Of a stretch of DNA of 64,000 bases, positions 14,935 to 23,580 are shown one piece after another. The position numbers were made by a program, and so were the translations under genes. Origin of the DNA: Candidatus Kuenenia stuttgartensis (GTDB lineage: Bacteria; Pseudomonadota; Alphaproteobacteria; SMXS01); the NCBI GenBank assembly GCA_943329845.2, contig CALQFM020000015.1:1-64000 (forward strand), in the 5' to 3' direction. The notes under the pieces were generated by a model that did no database searches, had not been told where the DNA came from, and worked only from the letters and a program-made list of their open reading frames with translations. Within the stretch, counting starts at the first letter, position 1, and every line of letters begins with the position of its first letter.

Positions 14935-16368
14935 TTGCTGTTCAATTCCAACGTCTTCCTGTTCATTTTCCTGCCGGTCGTCCTCGCTGGATTCCACCTG
15001 CTGAGGGGGCGATCCAACGCGCGCTGGGCCATGGGCTGGCTGGCCGGCGCCTCGCTCGCCTTCTACGGCTACTGGGACCCGCGCTACCTGCCGCTGCTGC
15101 TGGGCTCGATCACGGCCAACTACCTGCTGTCGCGCGCAATTCGTCCCGGCGGCCACCGCAGCATCCTGATCGCCGGGCTGGCGTTCAACCTGGGCCTGCT
15201 GGCGTTCTTCAAATACGCCAACTTCTTCGTCGCCAATGTTGGCACGCTGACCGGCACCGAGATCGCGATGCGGCAGATCGTGCTGCCTATCGGCATCTCG
15301 TTCTTCACCTTCACCCAGATCGCCTTCCTGGTGGACCGCTTTCAGGGCAAGGCGGCGCAGCCGGGCGTGATCAACTACGCCCTGTTCGCGACCTTCTTCC
15401 CGCACCTGATCGCCGGCCCCATCCTCCACCACAAGGAGATGATGAGCCAGTTCGAGTCGCCCGAAGCCCGGAGGTGGCAGGGCGGCGCGTTCAATGCCGG
15501 GTTGTTCCTGCTGGCAGTCGGCCTCGTAAAGAAGATGGTGATCGCCGACAGCGTCGGCGGCTTCGCCGCCCAGCGCTTCGCCCGTGCCGCGGCGGGTGAG
15601 CATCTGGAGGCGATGGTCGCGTGGCTGACCGCGCTGGCCTATCATCTTCAGATCTATTTCGATTTCTCGGCCTATTGCGAGATGGCCATGGGCATCTCGC
15701 TGCTGTTCGGCATCCGCTTCCCGGCCAATTTCGACTCGCCCTACCAGTCGCGCAGCATCATCGACTTCTGGCGGCGCTGGCACATGACCCTGTCGCGCTT
15801 CCTGCGCGACTATCTCTACATCCCGCTCGGCGGCAACCGGCACGGCGAAGCTCGGCGGCTCGCCAACCTGATAATCGTTATGCTGCTGGGCGGCCTTTGG
15901 CACGGCGCGGCATGGACCTTCGTGCTGTGGGGCGGCCTACACGGCCTCTACCTGGTCGTCAACCACACCTGGGACAGGCTTGGTCTGAAGCTGCCGTGGG
16001 GCTGGCTGGCGCTGCTGCTGACCAACCTGGCGGTGATCGTCGCCTGGGTTCCCTTCCGAGCCGACTCCATCGAGACGGCCGCGTCGATCTATCGGTCCAT
16101 GTTCTTCCTGGGCGACACCGGACTGCCGCTGGAATTCGCACCGTTGGTGAAGAAGCTGGGCCTGCAGGCCCACTATTTCGCGGAGAACAACCGTCAGGAG
16201 TTCTATATCGGCGTGCTCTGGATCCTCGGCGCCGGCGCCACCGCGCTGTCCGCGCCAAACGCGCTCCGGCTGCTCGCATTCACGCCGATTGCCACGGACC
16301 AAGCAGCGCTGGAGGCGCGCTGGACCGAGCGCGACGCAATGGCCGACGCCACCTTGCTGGCCGCGTGA
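14935..16368 (+). CDS. MBOAT-family O-acyltransferase (AlgI/DltB-like), lacking its last helix
   Basis: 477 aa from a TTG start with GGGGGCGGG upstream. Multiple membrane helices begin at once (LFNSNVFLFIFLPVVL). The family core is clear: ITANYLLSRAI, FFPHLIAGPILHH, DFSAYCEMAMG, DFWRRWHMTLSRFLRDY, and the catalytic-His segment GLWHGAAWTFVLWGGLHG. These enzymes carry acyl groups across the inner membrane for O-acylation of polysaccharides. The ORF ends in a soluble tail (MADATLLAA), whereas relatives usually end in one more helix plus a FIYFQF-like terminus; that segment is encoded in the next frame at 16365-16472. The partner SGNH-like gene follows. Confidence 0.88.
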   Translation: MLFNSNVFLFIFLPVVLAGFHLLRGRSNARWAMGWLAGASLAFYGYWDPRYLPLLLGSITANYLLSRAIRPGGHRSILIAGLAFNLGLLAFFKYANFFVANVGTLTGTEIAMRQIVLPIGISFFTFTQIAFLVDRFQGKAAQPGVINYALFATFFPHLIAGPILHHKEMMSQFESPEARRWQGGAFNAGLFLLAVGLVKKMVIADSVGGFAAQRFARAAAGEHLEAMVAWLTALAYHLQIYFDFSAYCEMAMGISLLFGIRFPANFDSPYQSRSIIDFWRRWHMTLSRFLRDYLYIPLGGNRHGEARRLANLIIVMLLGGLWHGAAWTFVLWGGLHGLYLVVNHTWDRLGLKLPWGWLALLLTNLAVIVAWVPFRADSIETAASIYRSMFFLGDTGLPLEFAPLVKKLGLQAHYFAENNRQEFYIGVLWILGAGATALSAPNALRLLAFTPIATDQAALEARWTERDAMADATLLAA

Positions 16369-16472
16369 CGTTCACCGCGGCGACCGCCTGCGTCACCGGG
16401 CTGCTGCTGTTTATCAGCGTCCGCCTGATTAATTCGGCGCCGCCGTCCGAGTTCCTCTATTTCCAGTTCTAG
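16365..16472 (+). CDS. Detached C-terminal helix of the MBOAT protein (35 aa)
   Basis: A short ORF in the -1 frame, starting at GTG within a GTGA overlap with the MBOAT stop. It encodes one hydrophobic helix (ACVTGLLLFISVRLI) and ends SEFLYFQF, which closely matches the usual C-terminus of intact MBOAT acyltransferases as I remember them. It is either a translationally coupled separate peptide that completes the enzyme, a programmed -1 frameshift, or a mutation/sequence error. Too short for the ORF track. Confidence 0.55.
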   Translation: MTFTAATACVTGLLLFISVRLINSAPPSEFLYFQF

Positions 16473-16485
16473 CGGGGAACGGTCC

Positions 16486-17451
16486 ATGGGGCAGACATCG
16501 GCAAGGTTCGCGGTCATCGCCGTCACCGTGTTCGCCTTGGCCATGGCGCTCAACCTCGGCGCCTTTGCCGTGGCATTCAAGCTGCCCGACAAGCGGTCCA
16601 TCGGCGTGTGTTCCATGGTCGACCAGCGCATCGCCCTGGCGAAGGCGGCGCCCTCGCCGAAGATGCTGTTGGTCGGCGGGTCGGGCACGACCCAGGGCGT
16701 CAACGCCCAGGCGCTGAGCGATGCGCTGGGAATCAGGGCGCAGAATTTCGGGCTGCAGGGATCGTTCGGCCCCGGCTTCGAGCTGTTCCTGGCCCAGAAG
16801 GCACTGCGCCCGGGCGACACCGTGCTGCTAAGCCTGGAATATTCAGCCTATGTGATGGACAAGCCCACCGACATCGCGCTCGACGTGATGGCCGGCTGCG
16901 GCCGCGACTACCTGGCCCGCTATGCTCTCGCAGAACGGCTGCAGATCGCGGCGGGGTTCCCGCTGAACGCGCTGCTCGACCGCGCCACGTTCGCCGCCGC
17001 CCCCGAGACGCCCAAGGACCTGCCGGCCTACACGGCCTGGGGCGACCGGCCGCCGGGCTATTACGCCGCCCCGGCCAAGGCGCAGATGCGCCGCGTCGCG
17101 CTTTACCGGCCGATCCACGTGATCATGCTGCCGGATGCGGCGGCCGCGCGGGAGATCACCGAATTCCTCGACTGGGCGCAAGACAATCAGGTCTCGGTGA
17201 TCGCGACCTGGCCCAACACGCTGGAGTTCGAGGAGTACCGGACGATGCCCGGCTTTGGCCAGATCCGGCGCTTTTACGAAGATCTGGGCGTGCCGGTCGT
17301 CGGTGAACCGCAGATCGCTATGCTGACTGCGGAGTACATGAACGACACCCAGTACCATCTCAACGATGCCGGAATCCACGTGCGAACGGCGCGCCTGGCC
17401 GAAGCGCTCGCACAACGGCCGGAGCTGCTTGCCTCGCTTCGGTCGAATTGA
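16486..17451 (+). CDS. SGNH-like membrane-anchored protein, partner of the MBOAT acyltransferase
   Basis: 321 aa. Residues about 8-30 form an N-terminal membrane anchor. The periplasmic part has VGGSGTTQGVN (about 63), in the place of the SGNH block I serine, and near the end NDTQYHLNDAGIHVRT, matching the block V Asp-x-x-His pattern. AlgJ/AlgX-type proteins of this build accept acyl groups from the MBOAT partner and place them on a polysaccharide. Position 14 bp after the MBOAT block supports this. The extracellular polymer is not identifiable here. Confidence 0.65.
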   Translation: MGQTSARFAVIAVTVFALAMALNLGAFAVAFKLPDKRSIGVCSMVDQRIALAKAAPSPKMLLVGGSGTTQGVNAQALSDALGIRAQNFGLQGSFGPGFELFLAQKALRPGDTVLLSLEYSAYVMDKPTDIALDVMAGCGRDYLARYALAERLQIAAGFPLNALLDRATFAAAPETPKDLPAYTAWGDRPPGYYAAPAKAQMRRVALYRPIHVIMLPDAAAAREITEFLDWAQDNQVSVIATWPNTLEFEEYRTMPGFGQIRRFYEDLGVPVVGEPQIAMLTAEYMNDTQYHLNDAGIHVRTARLAEALAQRPELLASLRSN

Positions 17452-18187
17452 CTACTTCACCGCGACGACGGCGAACAGGCGCCCCGCCGGCCCGTTGTGC
17501 GCTACCCGCAGCCCCGCGCCTGCCAGTTCCTGCACCACCCACGAAACCGCCAGGCGCAGCTTGCGGTAGCTGCTCTTGTGCAGCGTCCAAGCCGCGCCGT
17601 CGCGGACGTGGACCAGGTCGTGCACCACCACCGTCCCGGGCTCGTATTCAAGGAAGCAGGTCATCACCCGGTCGACATCGGCGGCGACCGGGATGAACCT
17701 GTCCGTGCCGGTCAGCTCGATGGACAGGTCCCGCCAGGTCAGCACGCAGGCGCCCCCCCGGCGCCAGCGCCGTGGCGATATCCCGGAACAGGTGCGACAC
17801 ATCGTCGCGGCGCTCCAGATGGGTCAGCGTGTCGCCCATGCAGACCACCGCATCGGCACCGCCTGCCGCGACCAGCGACGGCAAGGCGCGCAGGTCGGCC
17901 TCGACGGTTTCGACGGGTCGCCCCTCGCGCCGCACGTTCAGCTCCCCGAGCAGGGCGGCGCTGCTGTCGACGGCCAGCACGCGGGAAAAGCCCATGTCGG
18001 CCAGTGCCACCGCCTGGAAGCCCGAGCCGCAACCAAGGTCGACCGCCACGCTTCGAGCCCGAGGCGCGACGCCGAAGCCTTCCAGCAAGTTCCGCTGCTC
18101 GGCCACCTTATCGGCGAACGACATGCCGAACATCCAGGTGTAATGCCGCGCCAGCAGCGTCTCGTAGTGGGCCGCCACCTCGCTCAT
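17452..18187 (-). pseudogene. Class I SAM-dependent methyltransferase, frameshifted in a G7 tract
   Basis: Two overlapping minus-strand frames together encode one methyltransferase of about 244 aa. The 5' part (from ATG 18187) has VAVDLGCGSGFQAVALADMG (motif I), VLAVDSS and VVCMGDTLTHL, then reaches ALAPGG. The correct continuation, ACVLTWRDLSIEL onward to the stop at 17452, is in another frame. The switch is at a run of seven G (plus strand C7, 17753-17759); six would restore the frame. It could be a genuine pseudogene, a phase-variable tract or an assembly error. It converges on the SGNH gene with no gap. Confidence 0.75.
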
Positions 18188-18197
18188 GGCGACGGCG

Positions 18198-18617
18198 CTA
18201 CCACTCGCCGGTGTTGCCCATGCTGGCCCACGGCTCGGCGGGAGGCAGCGACTGGCCCTTCTGCAGCAGCTCGATCGAGATGTTGTCGGGCGAGCGGACG
18301 AAGGCCATGCGGCCGTCGCGTGGCGGCCGGTTGATGGTTACGCCCTTGTCCATCAGCTTCTGGCAGGTGGCGTAGATGTCGTCGACCTCGTAGGCCAGGT
18401 GGCCGAAATTGCGGCCGCCGCCATAGTCCTTCTCGTCCCAGTTGTAGGTCAGCTCGACCTGTGCGTCGGGCTGGCCCGGCGGCGCCAGGAAGATCAGCGT
18501 GAAGCGTCCCTGAGGCACCTCGTGGCGGCGCAGTTCCTCGAGCCCCAGCTTGTTGACGAAGAAGTCCAGCGCCTTGTCGACGTCGCCGACGCGCAGCATG
18601 GTGTGTAGGTAACGCAT
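18198..18617 (-). CDS. gloA: Lactoylglutathione lyase (glyoxalase I)
   Basis: 139 aa from ATG 18617 with GGGAGA upstream. All four metal-ligand positions of glyoxalase I are visible: His5 ([10 protein letters not shown]), Glu in QVELTYNW, His in FGHLAYEV and Glu in ISIELLQK. The enzyme isomerises the methylglyoxal-glutathione hemithioacetal to S-lactoylglutathione in the cytosol. A 39-bp repeat carrying TATACT on the same strand lies 14-52 bp upstream and may be its promoter. The methyltransferase gene follows on the same strand after 10 bp. Confidence 0.88.
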   Translation of the reverse strand: MRYLHTMLRVGDVDKALDFFVNKLGLEELRRHEVPQGRFTLIFLAPPGQPDAQVELTYNWDEKDYGGGRNFGHLAYEVDDIYATCQKLMDKGVTINRPPRDGRMAFVRSPDNISIELLQKGQSLPPAEPWASMGNTGEW

Positions 18618-18630
18618 GGCTCTCCCACCG

Positions 18631-18669
18631 GATTGAGTTCGACCCCAGTATAGCGGATGATCGCGGTGG
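18631..18669. repeat. Intergenic repeat, copy 1 (upstream of gloA)
   Basis: About 39 bp sharing ATTGAGTTCG and CAGTATAGCGGATGATC with copy 2 at 19572-19609, with only a few differences. On the minus strand it contains CGCTATACTGG, whose TATACT is placed correctly to be a -10 box for gloA. Confidence 0.6.
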
Positions 18670-18715
18670 GCAACCATCCGCAACGGGCGGGCATCAGGAT
18701 GGATATCGGGCACCC

Positions 18716-19552
18716 ATGATTACCGCGTACCGGGAACCTCCGCACAGGCGGCTGCTCCGCGCATTGCCCGTTCCGGCGAGGAAGCTGGCACGCCGGATGG
18801 TTTATCTGGCGCGGATCGTCCGCGCCCTGGCGGTCATGCCGCTCGGCGGGCTCGGCTACACGTCGCGAATCCTGCCGCTGGTTTCCGGTCAGTTTCCGCG
18901 GCACTGCCCGCTCTGCGGCTACCACGGCCATTTCACCGCCTTCGGCATGCCGCCCCGCTTCGACGCGCAGTGTCCGAACTGCGATTCCCTCGAACGGCAC
19001 CGGCTGTTCTACCTGTACTGCCTCGAGCGGAACCATCTGGGCAAAGTCGACAGCCTGCTCCACTTCGCGCCGGAAAACGTCCTGCGCCCACTGTTGGCGG
19101 AACGCGTGCCCTCCTACATCACCGCCGACGCGTACAAGGGCGGCGTCGACCGGAAGCTCGACATCGAAGCCATCGACATGCCGTCCGGTGGTCTCGATGC
19201 AGTGGTCTGCAACCATGTGCTGGAGCATGTGGACGCGGACGCCGCCCTGCGCGAGATCCACCGCGTCCTGCGCCCCGGCGGGGTGCTGATCTGCACCGTG
19301 CCGATCGTCGAGGGCTGGGCGGAAAGCTATGAGAATCCGGCGATCGTCGATCCCGCCGGACGCACGCTCCATTTCGGCCAGTACGACCATGTGCGCTGGT
19401 TCGGACGCGATTTCCGCGACCGCCTCGGCGCCGCCGGGTTCGGGCTTCAGGAGCTGACCGCGACCGGCGAGGAGGCGGTCGAATTTGGCCTCGTGCCCGG
19501 CGAGACGCTGTTCCTGTGCCGCAAGCCGGCGGGCGAGTCGGGCGCTTCCTAA
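18716..19552 (+). CDS. Class I SAM-dependent methyltransferase with N-terminal zinc-ribbon-like motif
   Basis: 278 aa. Residues about 63-87 contain CPLCGYHG and CPNCDS, two CxxC knuckles likely to bind zinc. The following Rossmann domain has [33 protein letters not shown] (post-motif II) and [17 protein letters not shown] (motif III). The motif I glycine loop is weak ([11 protein letters not shown]), as in the TylF/zinc-ribbon methyltransferases near sugar and polysaccharide genes. Substrate unknown. It is flanked by the two copies of the intergenic repeat. Confidence 0.8.
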   Translation: MITAYREPPHRRLLRALPVPARKLARRMVYLARIVRALAVMPLGGLGYTSRILPLVSGQFPRHCPLCGYHGHFTAFGMPPRFDAQCPNCDSLERHRLFYLYCLERNHLGKVDSLLHFAPENVLRPLLAERVPSYITADAYKGGVDRKLDIEAIDMPSGGLDAVVCNHVLEHVDADAALREIHRVLRPGGVLICTVPIVEGWAESYENPAIVDPAGRTLHFGQYDHVRWFGRDFRDRLGAAGFGLQELTATGEEAVEFGLVPGETLFLCRKPAGESGAS

Positions 19553-19571
19553 CGCGTTGTTTCCGCGTCGC

Positions 19572-19609
19572 ATTGAGTTCGCGGCCAGTATAGCGGATGA
19601 TCACGGTGC
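19572..19609. repeat. Intergenic repeat, copy 2 (upstream of lemA)
   Basis: Near-identical to copy 1 at 18631-18669 and in the same orientation. It lies 35-70 bp upstream of the lemA ATG. Here the minus-strand TATACT points back into the methyltransferase gene, so a promoter role is less obvious. Confidence 0.55.
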
Positions 19610-19643
19610 AATGATCCGCGCCACGCGGAACGGGAGGGGGAAA

Positions 19644-20216
19644 ATGCTCTATGTATTGATCGCCGCCGGCGTCGTGCTGCTGGTGCTCTACATGCTGTAC
19701 GTGAAGCTGATCACGCGACGCAACAAGGCGCGCGAGGCGTTGTCGACCATCGACGTGCAGCTTCGCCAGCGCCATGACCTGATCCCGAACGTGGTCACCC
19801 TGGCGCAGAAGTTCATGACGCACGAACGGGAACTGCTGGAGAGCGTCGTCGCCGCCCGCAACCAGGCGCAGCAGTCCTACCGGGCCGACGATCCGGGCGC
19901 CGTGCGCCAGCACCTCGAGGCCGAGGCAAAGCTTACGTCCGGACTGGGGCGGCTGTTCGCCGTCGCCGAGAGCTATCCCGAGCTGCGGTCGTCCGACACC
20001 ATCGTGACCGCCCAGCAGACCCTCAACGAGGTGGAAGGCCATATCGCCGCCGCCCGGCGGTTCTACAACTCGGCGGTCACCGAACTCAACAATGCGGTGG
20101 AGATCTTCCCGTCCAGCGTCGTCGCCGGCATGGTCGGCGTGCAGAAGATGCCGTTCTACGAGGTCGAGGACGCGGCCGCCCGGGCGCCGGTGAACGTCGC
20201 CGACTATATGAAGTAG
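19644..20216 (+). CDS. LemA-family membrane protein
   Basis: 190 aa from ATG 19644, chosen for the strong GGGAGGGGG three bases upstream; the track ORF starts inside the previous gene. One N-terminal membrane helix (about 3-22) is followed by a long helical domain with REALSTIDVQLRQRHDLIPN, the LemA hallmark, and RRFYNSAVTELNNAVEIFPS, its second signature. The N-terminus faces the periplasm in studied members. It is followed by a DUF3137 gene, a common association. Cellular role in bacteria poorly known. Confidence 0.9.
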   Translation: MLYVLIAAGVVLLVLYMLYVKLITRRNKAREALSTIDVQLRQRHDLIPNVVTLAQKFMTHERELLESVVAARNQAQQSYRADDPGAVRQHLEAEAKLTSGLGRLFAVAESYPELRSSDTIVTAQQTLNEVEGHIAAARRFYNSAVTELNNAVEIFPSSVVAGMVGVQKMPFYEVEDAAARAPVNVADYMK

Positions 20217-20226
20217 GCCGCGCGCC

Positions 20227-21168
20227 ATGGCCGACGATGCCGCACCCTGGCTGACCGGGTTCGACGAATTCCGCGCCCGCGAGATCGAGCCCATGATCGG
20301 CGCGCTGGAATCAGCCCGTCTAGAGGCGCGCAACGCCGCGTTGAAACGGGCGTCGTGGCTGATCCCGCTGGCACTGCTCGCCGTGGGTCTGGTCTGGCTC
20401 TATCTGCCGGAAGACTTCCTGATCTTCGCCATCTTTTTCGCGGTGGGCGGCAGCTGGGCCTGGATCCAGTATCCGATCATCCAGCACCAGAAGGACGTGA
20501 AGCAGAAGCTGATCACACGGCTGTGCGGGTTTTTCGGTCTTGAGTACTTCATGGAACCGAAGCGCGATCCGATTCCCGAGTTGCGCCGGGTCGGCCTGCT
20601 GCCGAGCCACAACCGCGAATCCCTTGAGGACCAGGTCTCGGGTGTCTATGGCGGCGTGCGGCTGGAGATGACCGACCTGCGCCTGCGCGAGGAGAGCGGC
20701 TCGGGCAAGGACAAACGCGAGGTGACGGTGTTCGAGGGGCCGGTGTTCAGCTTCTCGTTCCCGAAACGCCTCAACGGCACCACCATCATCAAGGCCGACG
20801 GCTCGCTGATCGGCAATTTCTTCGGCGGCATCGGCATGGGCGACCGCGAGCGCGTGACACTGGAAGACCCGGAGTTCGAAAAGTGCTTCGAGGTCTACGG
20901 CACCGACCAGGTGGAGGCCCGCTATCTGCTGACGCCCGGCTTCATGCAGCAACTCATGGACCTGCGCGAAAGCCTTGGCGACAGGATGCAGGCCGCGTTC
21001 AACGGCGACAGCCTCTACATCGTCGCCAACAACGGCCAGAACAAGTTCGAGGTGCAGGGCTATTCGGGCCAGGCTGTCAATGTCCAGCTCGACAAGTTCA
21101 TCGCCGACATCGGCATCCTGTTCCGGGTCATCGACACGCTGAACCTGGATTCGAAGACACGGCTTTAG
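20227..21168 (+). CDS. DUF3137 membrane protein
   Basis: 313 aa, 10 bp after lemA. A charged N-terminal region precedes two adjacent membrane helices (about 40-58 and 63-80). The cytosolic part contains VFEGPVFSFSFPKRLNGTT and FEVYGTDQVEARYLLTPGFMQ, both typical of DUF3137 proteins. Pairing with LemA is frequent, suggesting a joint membrane function. No enzyme motif is seen. Confidence 0.82.
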   Translation: MADDAAPWLTGFDEFRAREIEPMIGALESARLEARNAALKRASWLIPLALLAVGLVWLYLPEDFLIFAIFFAVGGSWAWIQYPIIQHQKDVKQKLITRLCGFFGLEYFMEPKRDPIPELRRVGLLPSHNRESLEDQVSGVYGGVRLEMTDLRLREESGSGKDKREVTVFEGPVFSFSFPKRLNGTTIIKADGSLIGNFFGGIGMGDRERVTLEDPEFEKCFEVYGTDQVEARYLLTPGFMQQLMDLRESLGDRMQAAFNGDSLYIVANNGQNKFEVQGYSGQAVNVQLDKFIADIGILFRVIDTLNLDSKTRL

Positions 21169-21299
21169 CGGACATGGCTCGACCGGATCCCGCATCCCGA
21201 CCCAGCTTTTCCCCCGGCGCGAGCGTCGCAGGGTCGCGGAGCGGATCATCGGTCGACGCGCTCGCCCTCGAAGGCCTTGTCGGATAGGGTGGAACCATC

Positions 21300-21641
21300 A
21301 TGACCCGCATCTTCCCCAATCTCGTCGCCAGACTTTACATCCTGCTCGCCTGCGCGGCGTCGAGCCCTGCCTTCGCGGCCGGCTCATCGGACATCGCAGC
21401 CGGCCATGCCCTGGCGAGCGCCCGCTGCGCCGCTTGCCACGCGGTGGACAAGCAAGGTGATAGCCCGCTGGCCGCCGCGCCGCCCTTCCGCACGCTGGCG
21501 CGCAATTATCCACTGGAGAACCTGGAGGAAGCCCTCGCGGAGGGCATCTTCGCCGGTCATCCGGATATGCCGGCCGATCCTTGGGAGCCTGCGGACATCC
21601 AGCGGCTGATCGCATATCTGAAGACCATACAGACACCGTAA
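21300..21641 (+). CDS. Small class I c-type cytochrome
   Basis: 113 aa. Signal peptide at residues 1-26 (ends SPAFAAG). The haem-binding CAACH is at about residue 45, and HPDMP near residue 84 offers the axial Met. The helix IQRLIAYLKTIQ closes the cytochrome c fold. A periplasmic electron carrier, single haem. No adjacent oxidase or dehydrogenase indicates its partner. Confidence 0.9.
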   Translation: MTRIFPNLVARLYILLACAASSPAFAAGSSDIAAGHALASARCAACHAVDKQGDSPLAAAPPFRTLARNYPLENLEEALAEGIFAGHPDMPADPWEPADIQRLIAYLKTIQTP

Positions 21642-21713
21642 ATCTGCTGGCGCAGGTTGCGCCTCGCCTCCACACGGTGCAAATTTCAGCCAGAATGTGA
21701 AACAGGTGCCACC

Positions 21714-22706
21714 ATGAACCGCCGCAAGCTGCCATTTTCCGATGTCGAGTTTTCACGCCTGGGCCTGGGCTGCATGAGCATGTCCGCGGCCTACGGCACG
21801 CCGGACGAAGGCCAGGCGGAGATCACCCTGCGGCGCGCCGTCGAGCTGGGCGTGACCTTCCTCGATACCGCGAACGTCTACGGCATGGGCCATAACGAGG
21901 AGCTGATCGGCCGCGTCCTCGGCCCGGTGCGCGACCAGGTGCAGATCGGCACCAAATTCGGCTTCGTGCCCGGCGAGAACGGCGCCCTGTCGGTGGACGG
22001 CCGCCCGGAAGTGGTCCGCGCCCGCTGCGAGGAAAGCCTCAAGCGCCTCGGCACCGACTACATCGACCTCTACTACGCCCACCGCGTCGATCCCAATGTG
22101 CCCGTGGAGCACACGGTCGACGTCATGGGTTCGCTGGTGACCAGCGGTCTGGTGCGCGCCATCGGCCTGTGCGAGGTGAACTCGGAAACCCTGCGCCGCG
22201 CCCACCGTATCCATCCGATCTCGGCGGTACAGTCGGAATATTCGCTGTGGAACCGCGAGCCCGAGGGCGGGATCATCGATACCTGCCGCGAGCTGGGCGT
22301 TGCCTTCATCCCGTTCAGCCCGCTAGGCCGCGGCATGCTGACCGGCACCCTGACCGAGGCCACCCAGTTCGCCAAGGGCGACATGCGCTCGTTCCTGCCA
22401 CGGTTCAGCGAGGGCAATTTCGAAAAGAACCTGGCGCTGGTCACCCGGCTGAGACAGATCGCGCTGGCGAAGAACTGCACCCCGGCACAGCTCGCCCTCG
22501 CGTGGGTCATGGCCAAGGGCGACGACATCACCCCGATCCCCGGTACCAAGCGGATCGAGATCCTGGAAGAGAATGTCGGTGCCCTCGATATCGTCATGGA
22601 CAAGGACACCATGGCCCAGCTCGAGGCGCTGTTCCCGGTCGGTGCCGCCGTCGGCGAGCGCTACCCGGCCCAGATGAGCCGGCTGGCCCAATCCGAGCGC
22701 CGGTGA
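21714..22706 (+). CDS. Aldo/keto reductase
   Basis: 330 aa from ATG 21714. The (alpha/beta)8 barrel shows FLDTANVYGMGHNEELIGR (Asp and Tyr of the catalytic tetrad), the Lys strand QIGTKFGF, and YAHRVDPNVPVE with the His. The NADPH-binding end reads PIPGTKRIEILEENVGAL. This subgroup (YajO/IolS-like) reduces aldehydes and ketones in the cytosol. It may be co-transcribed with the unknown gene starting 13 bp downstream. Confidence 0.9.
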   Translation: MNRRKLPFSDVEFSRLGLGCMSMSAAYGTPDEGQAEITLRRAVELGVTFLDTANVYGMGHNEELIGRVLGPVRDQVQIGTKFGFVPGENGALSVDGRPEVVRARCEESLKRLGTDYIDLYYAHRVDPNVPVEHTVDVMGSLVTSGLVRAIGLCEVNSETLRRAHRIHPISAVQSEYSLWNREPEGGIIDTCRELGVAFIPFSPLGRGMLTGTLTEATQFAKGDMRSFLPRFSEGNFEKNLALVTRLRQIALAKNCTPAQLALAWVMAKGDDITPIPGTKRIEILEENVGALDIVMDKDTMAQLEALFPVGAAVGERYPAQMSRLAQSERR

Positions 22707-22719
22707 GGGCATATAAGGC

Positions 22720-23436
22720 ATGAGGATCGAGCAGCTTCACGACGCCATGCGGCTGGCGCTGGAGAAAGCGGGCGGCAAGACGCCGTTCGCCATCACCGGC
22801 AACAAGCCCACCGGCAGGCAGGCCGACGTCATCTTCCGGCCCGACGGCGTGGTCGCCGAAGTGCAGCTCTACCAGGAGACCCAGCTCGGCATCGAGCAGT
22901 TCATATCGGTGTTCTACGACACCTACAATCGCTGGCTGTTCACCTATGAGACGCCGCTGGTGCGGGGCCGCGGCCAGATCGACACCGCGAACCTGCCGCG
23001 AGAATCCGCCGACCAACTGATGCGCATCCTGACGCGCAACCTGTCAGCGCCGCTGATCACCGCCAACAAGCAGATCAAGCAAGGCAAGATCGACTTCGCC
23101 ATGCGCACCGCACACGGCCTGCTGGCCCTGGTGATGCCGCTGGGCGTGCCGATAGACCCGGCGATCGTGCTCCACGGCATCTCCCGGGTTTTCGCCTCGT
23201 CGCCGGACGACTGGGACCACATCGACCACATTCTTCTGGCCACCTGCCGGGTCGACGAGATCGACCCCGACCACCGCCCGCCCTACTGGTCGATCATCAC
23301 CCGCGCAGGCCAGGAGCTGCTGCCGGCCGGCTTCGAGGAGAGGTTGAAGAGCGCCTGGTTCGGCATCCTGAGCACGCATTTTGGCAAGGATATAGAGCCG
23401 ACCGAGGCGGAAGTGTTCACGGGCTTCGGCCCCTGA
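22720..23436 (+). CDS. Cytosolic protein, family not recognised
   Basis: 238 aa, 13 bp after the aldo/keto reductase. No signal peptide or membrane helix. The N-terminal third contains GRQADVIFRPDGVVAEVQLY, with alternating strands and a D...E-x-Q pattern that superficially resembles a PD-(D/E)xK nuclease core, but I cannot confirm it. The C-terminal half is mixed alpha/beta with LATCRVDEIDPDHRPPYWS. Codon use matches neighbours. Function unknown. Confidence 0.6.
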   Translation: MRIEQLHDAMRLALEKAGGKTPFAITGNKPTGRQADVIFRPDGVVAEVQLYQETQLGIEQFISVFYDTYNRWLFTYETPLVRGRGQIDTANLPRESADQLMRILTRNLSAPLITANKQIKQGKIDFAMRTAHGLLALVMPLGVPIDPAIVLHGISRVFASSPDDWDHIDHILLATCRVDEIDPDHRPPYWSIITRAGQELLPAGFEERLKSAWFGILSTHFGKDIEPTEAEVFTGFGP

Positions 23437-23506
23437 CGCCTCGCGCCGCTGCCATACCAGGCTTGCCCAGATTTCAGTAGAACTGTCGTGCGGCGCGCGG
23501 GAGCGC

Positions 23507-23532
23507 GGAACCCCGGTCCGTAGCCGGTCGTT
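23507..23532 (+). promoter_or_regulatory. General-stress (EcfG-type) sigma factor promoter
   Basis: GGAAC at 23507-23511 and CGTT at 23529-23532 are separated by exactly 17 bp. This matches the GGAAC-N16/17-CGTT consensus known for alphaproteobacterial EcfG sigma factors. It lies 49 bp upstream of the PRC-barrel gene, leaving a leader of about 40 nt. Confidence 0.75.
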
Positions 23533-23580
23533 TGTCTGATAGCGCAGGCATCATCTGCGCCTATCCAACGGGAGCCGCTA

